DNA of 14,757 bases from NCBI GenBank assembly GCA_023271515.1, contig JALPXQ010000028.1, forward strand, positions 1 through 14,757, given 5' to 3'. The translations under genes and the position numbers were made by a program. Under the pieces are notes generated by a model. It was not told where the DNA came from and did no database searches. It saw only the letters and a list, made by a program, of their open reading frames with translations. Source of the DNA: Dehalococcoidia bacterium (GTDB lineage: Bacteria > Chloroflexota > Dehalococcoidia > SZUA-161 > SpSt-899). Shown piece after piece: positions 14,756 to 14,757 of the stretch; the stretch's first letter is position 1, and each line of letters opens with the position of its first letter.

Positions 14756-14757
14756 CT

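Overview
The window comes from an anaerobic bacterium that uses the Wood-Ljungdahl (reductive acetyl-CoA) pathway. Every supported gene lies on the minus strand, so transcription runs from high to low coordinates. The methyl branch is bacterial in type: AcsE (methyl-tetrahydrofolate:corrinoid protein methyltransferase) and a short AcsD. The carbonyl branch looks archaeal: a CdhA with an internal double-ferredoxin insert, a separate CdhB epsilon subunit, and a short CdhC that lacks the N-terminal domain of bacterial acetyl-CoA synthase. An anaerobic Chloroflexota (Dehalococcoidia-like) host is my best guess. It rests on gene content and moderate GC, not on any search.

Layout in transcription order. 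(a) 14702-12559: a RecB/Cas4-like PD-(D/E)XK nuclease overlaps aspartate kinase (lysC) by 10 bases. (b) 12558-12289: an AT-rich spacer holding an imperfect palindrome made of AAATCC/GGATTT words. (c) 12288-3967: the main cluster acsE - acsD - cdhA - cdhB - cdhC - acsC/cdhE - cooC. It has short gaps and good ribosome binding sites, plus a REP-like palindrome between cdhC and acsC. (d) 3894-1: a decaying second set. It comprises a bacterial-type acsB broken by several lesions, an intact ECHDC3-like crotonase gene, an intact second acsD, and a second acsC that has lost its start and first [4Fe-4S] cysteine and runs off the window.

How the genes work together: AcsE moves the methyl group from methyl-tetrahydrofolate to the cobamide of the AcsC/AcsD corrinoid iron-sulfur protein. 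CdhA/CdhB make CO from CO2 (or the reverse). CdhC joins methyl, CO and CoA at its Ni-Ni-[4Fe-4S] A-cluster. CooC/AcsF is the ATP-dependent nickel-maturation factor.

The most interesting point is the coexistence of an archaeal-type CdhABC module with the corpse of a bacterial-type AcsB at one locus. This reads as a replacement event caught in sequence. No RNA genes, CRISPR array, transposase or riboswitch was recognised, and no gene-free stretch exceeds 300 bases.
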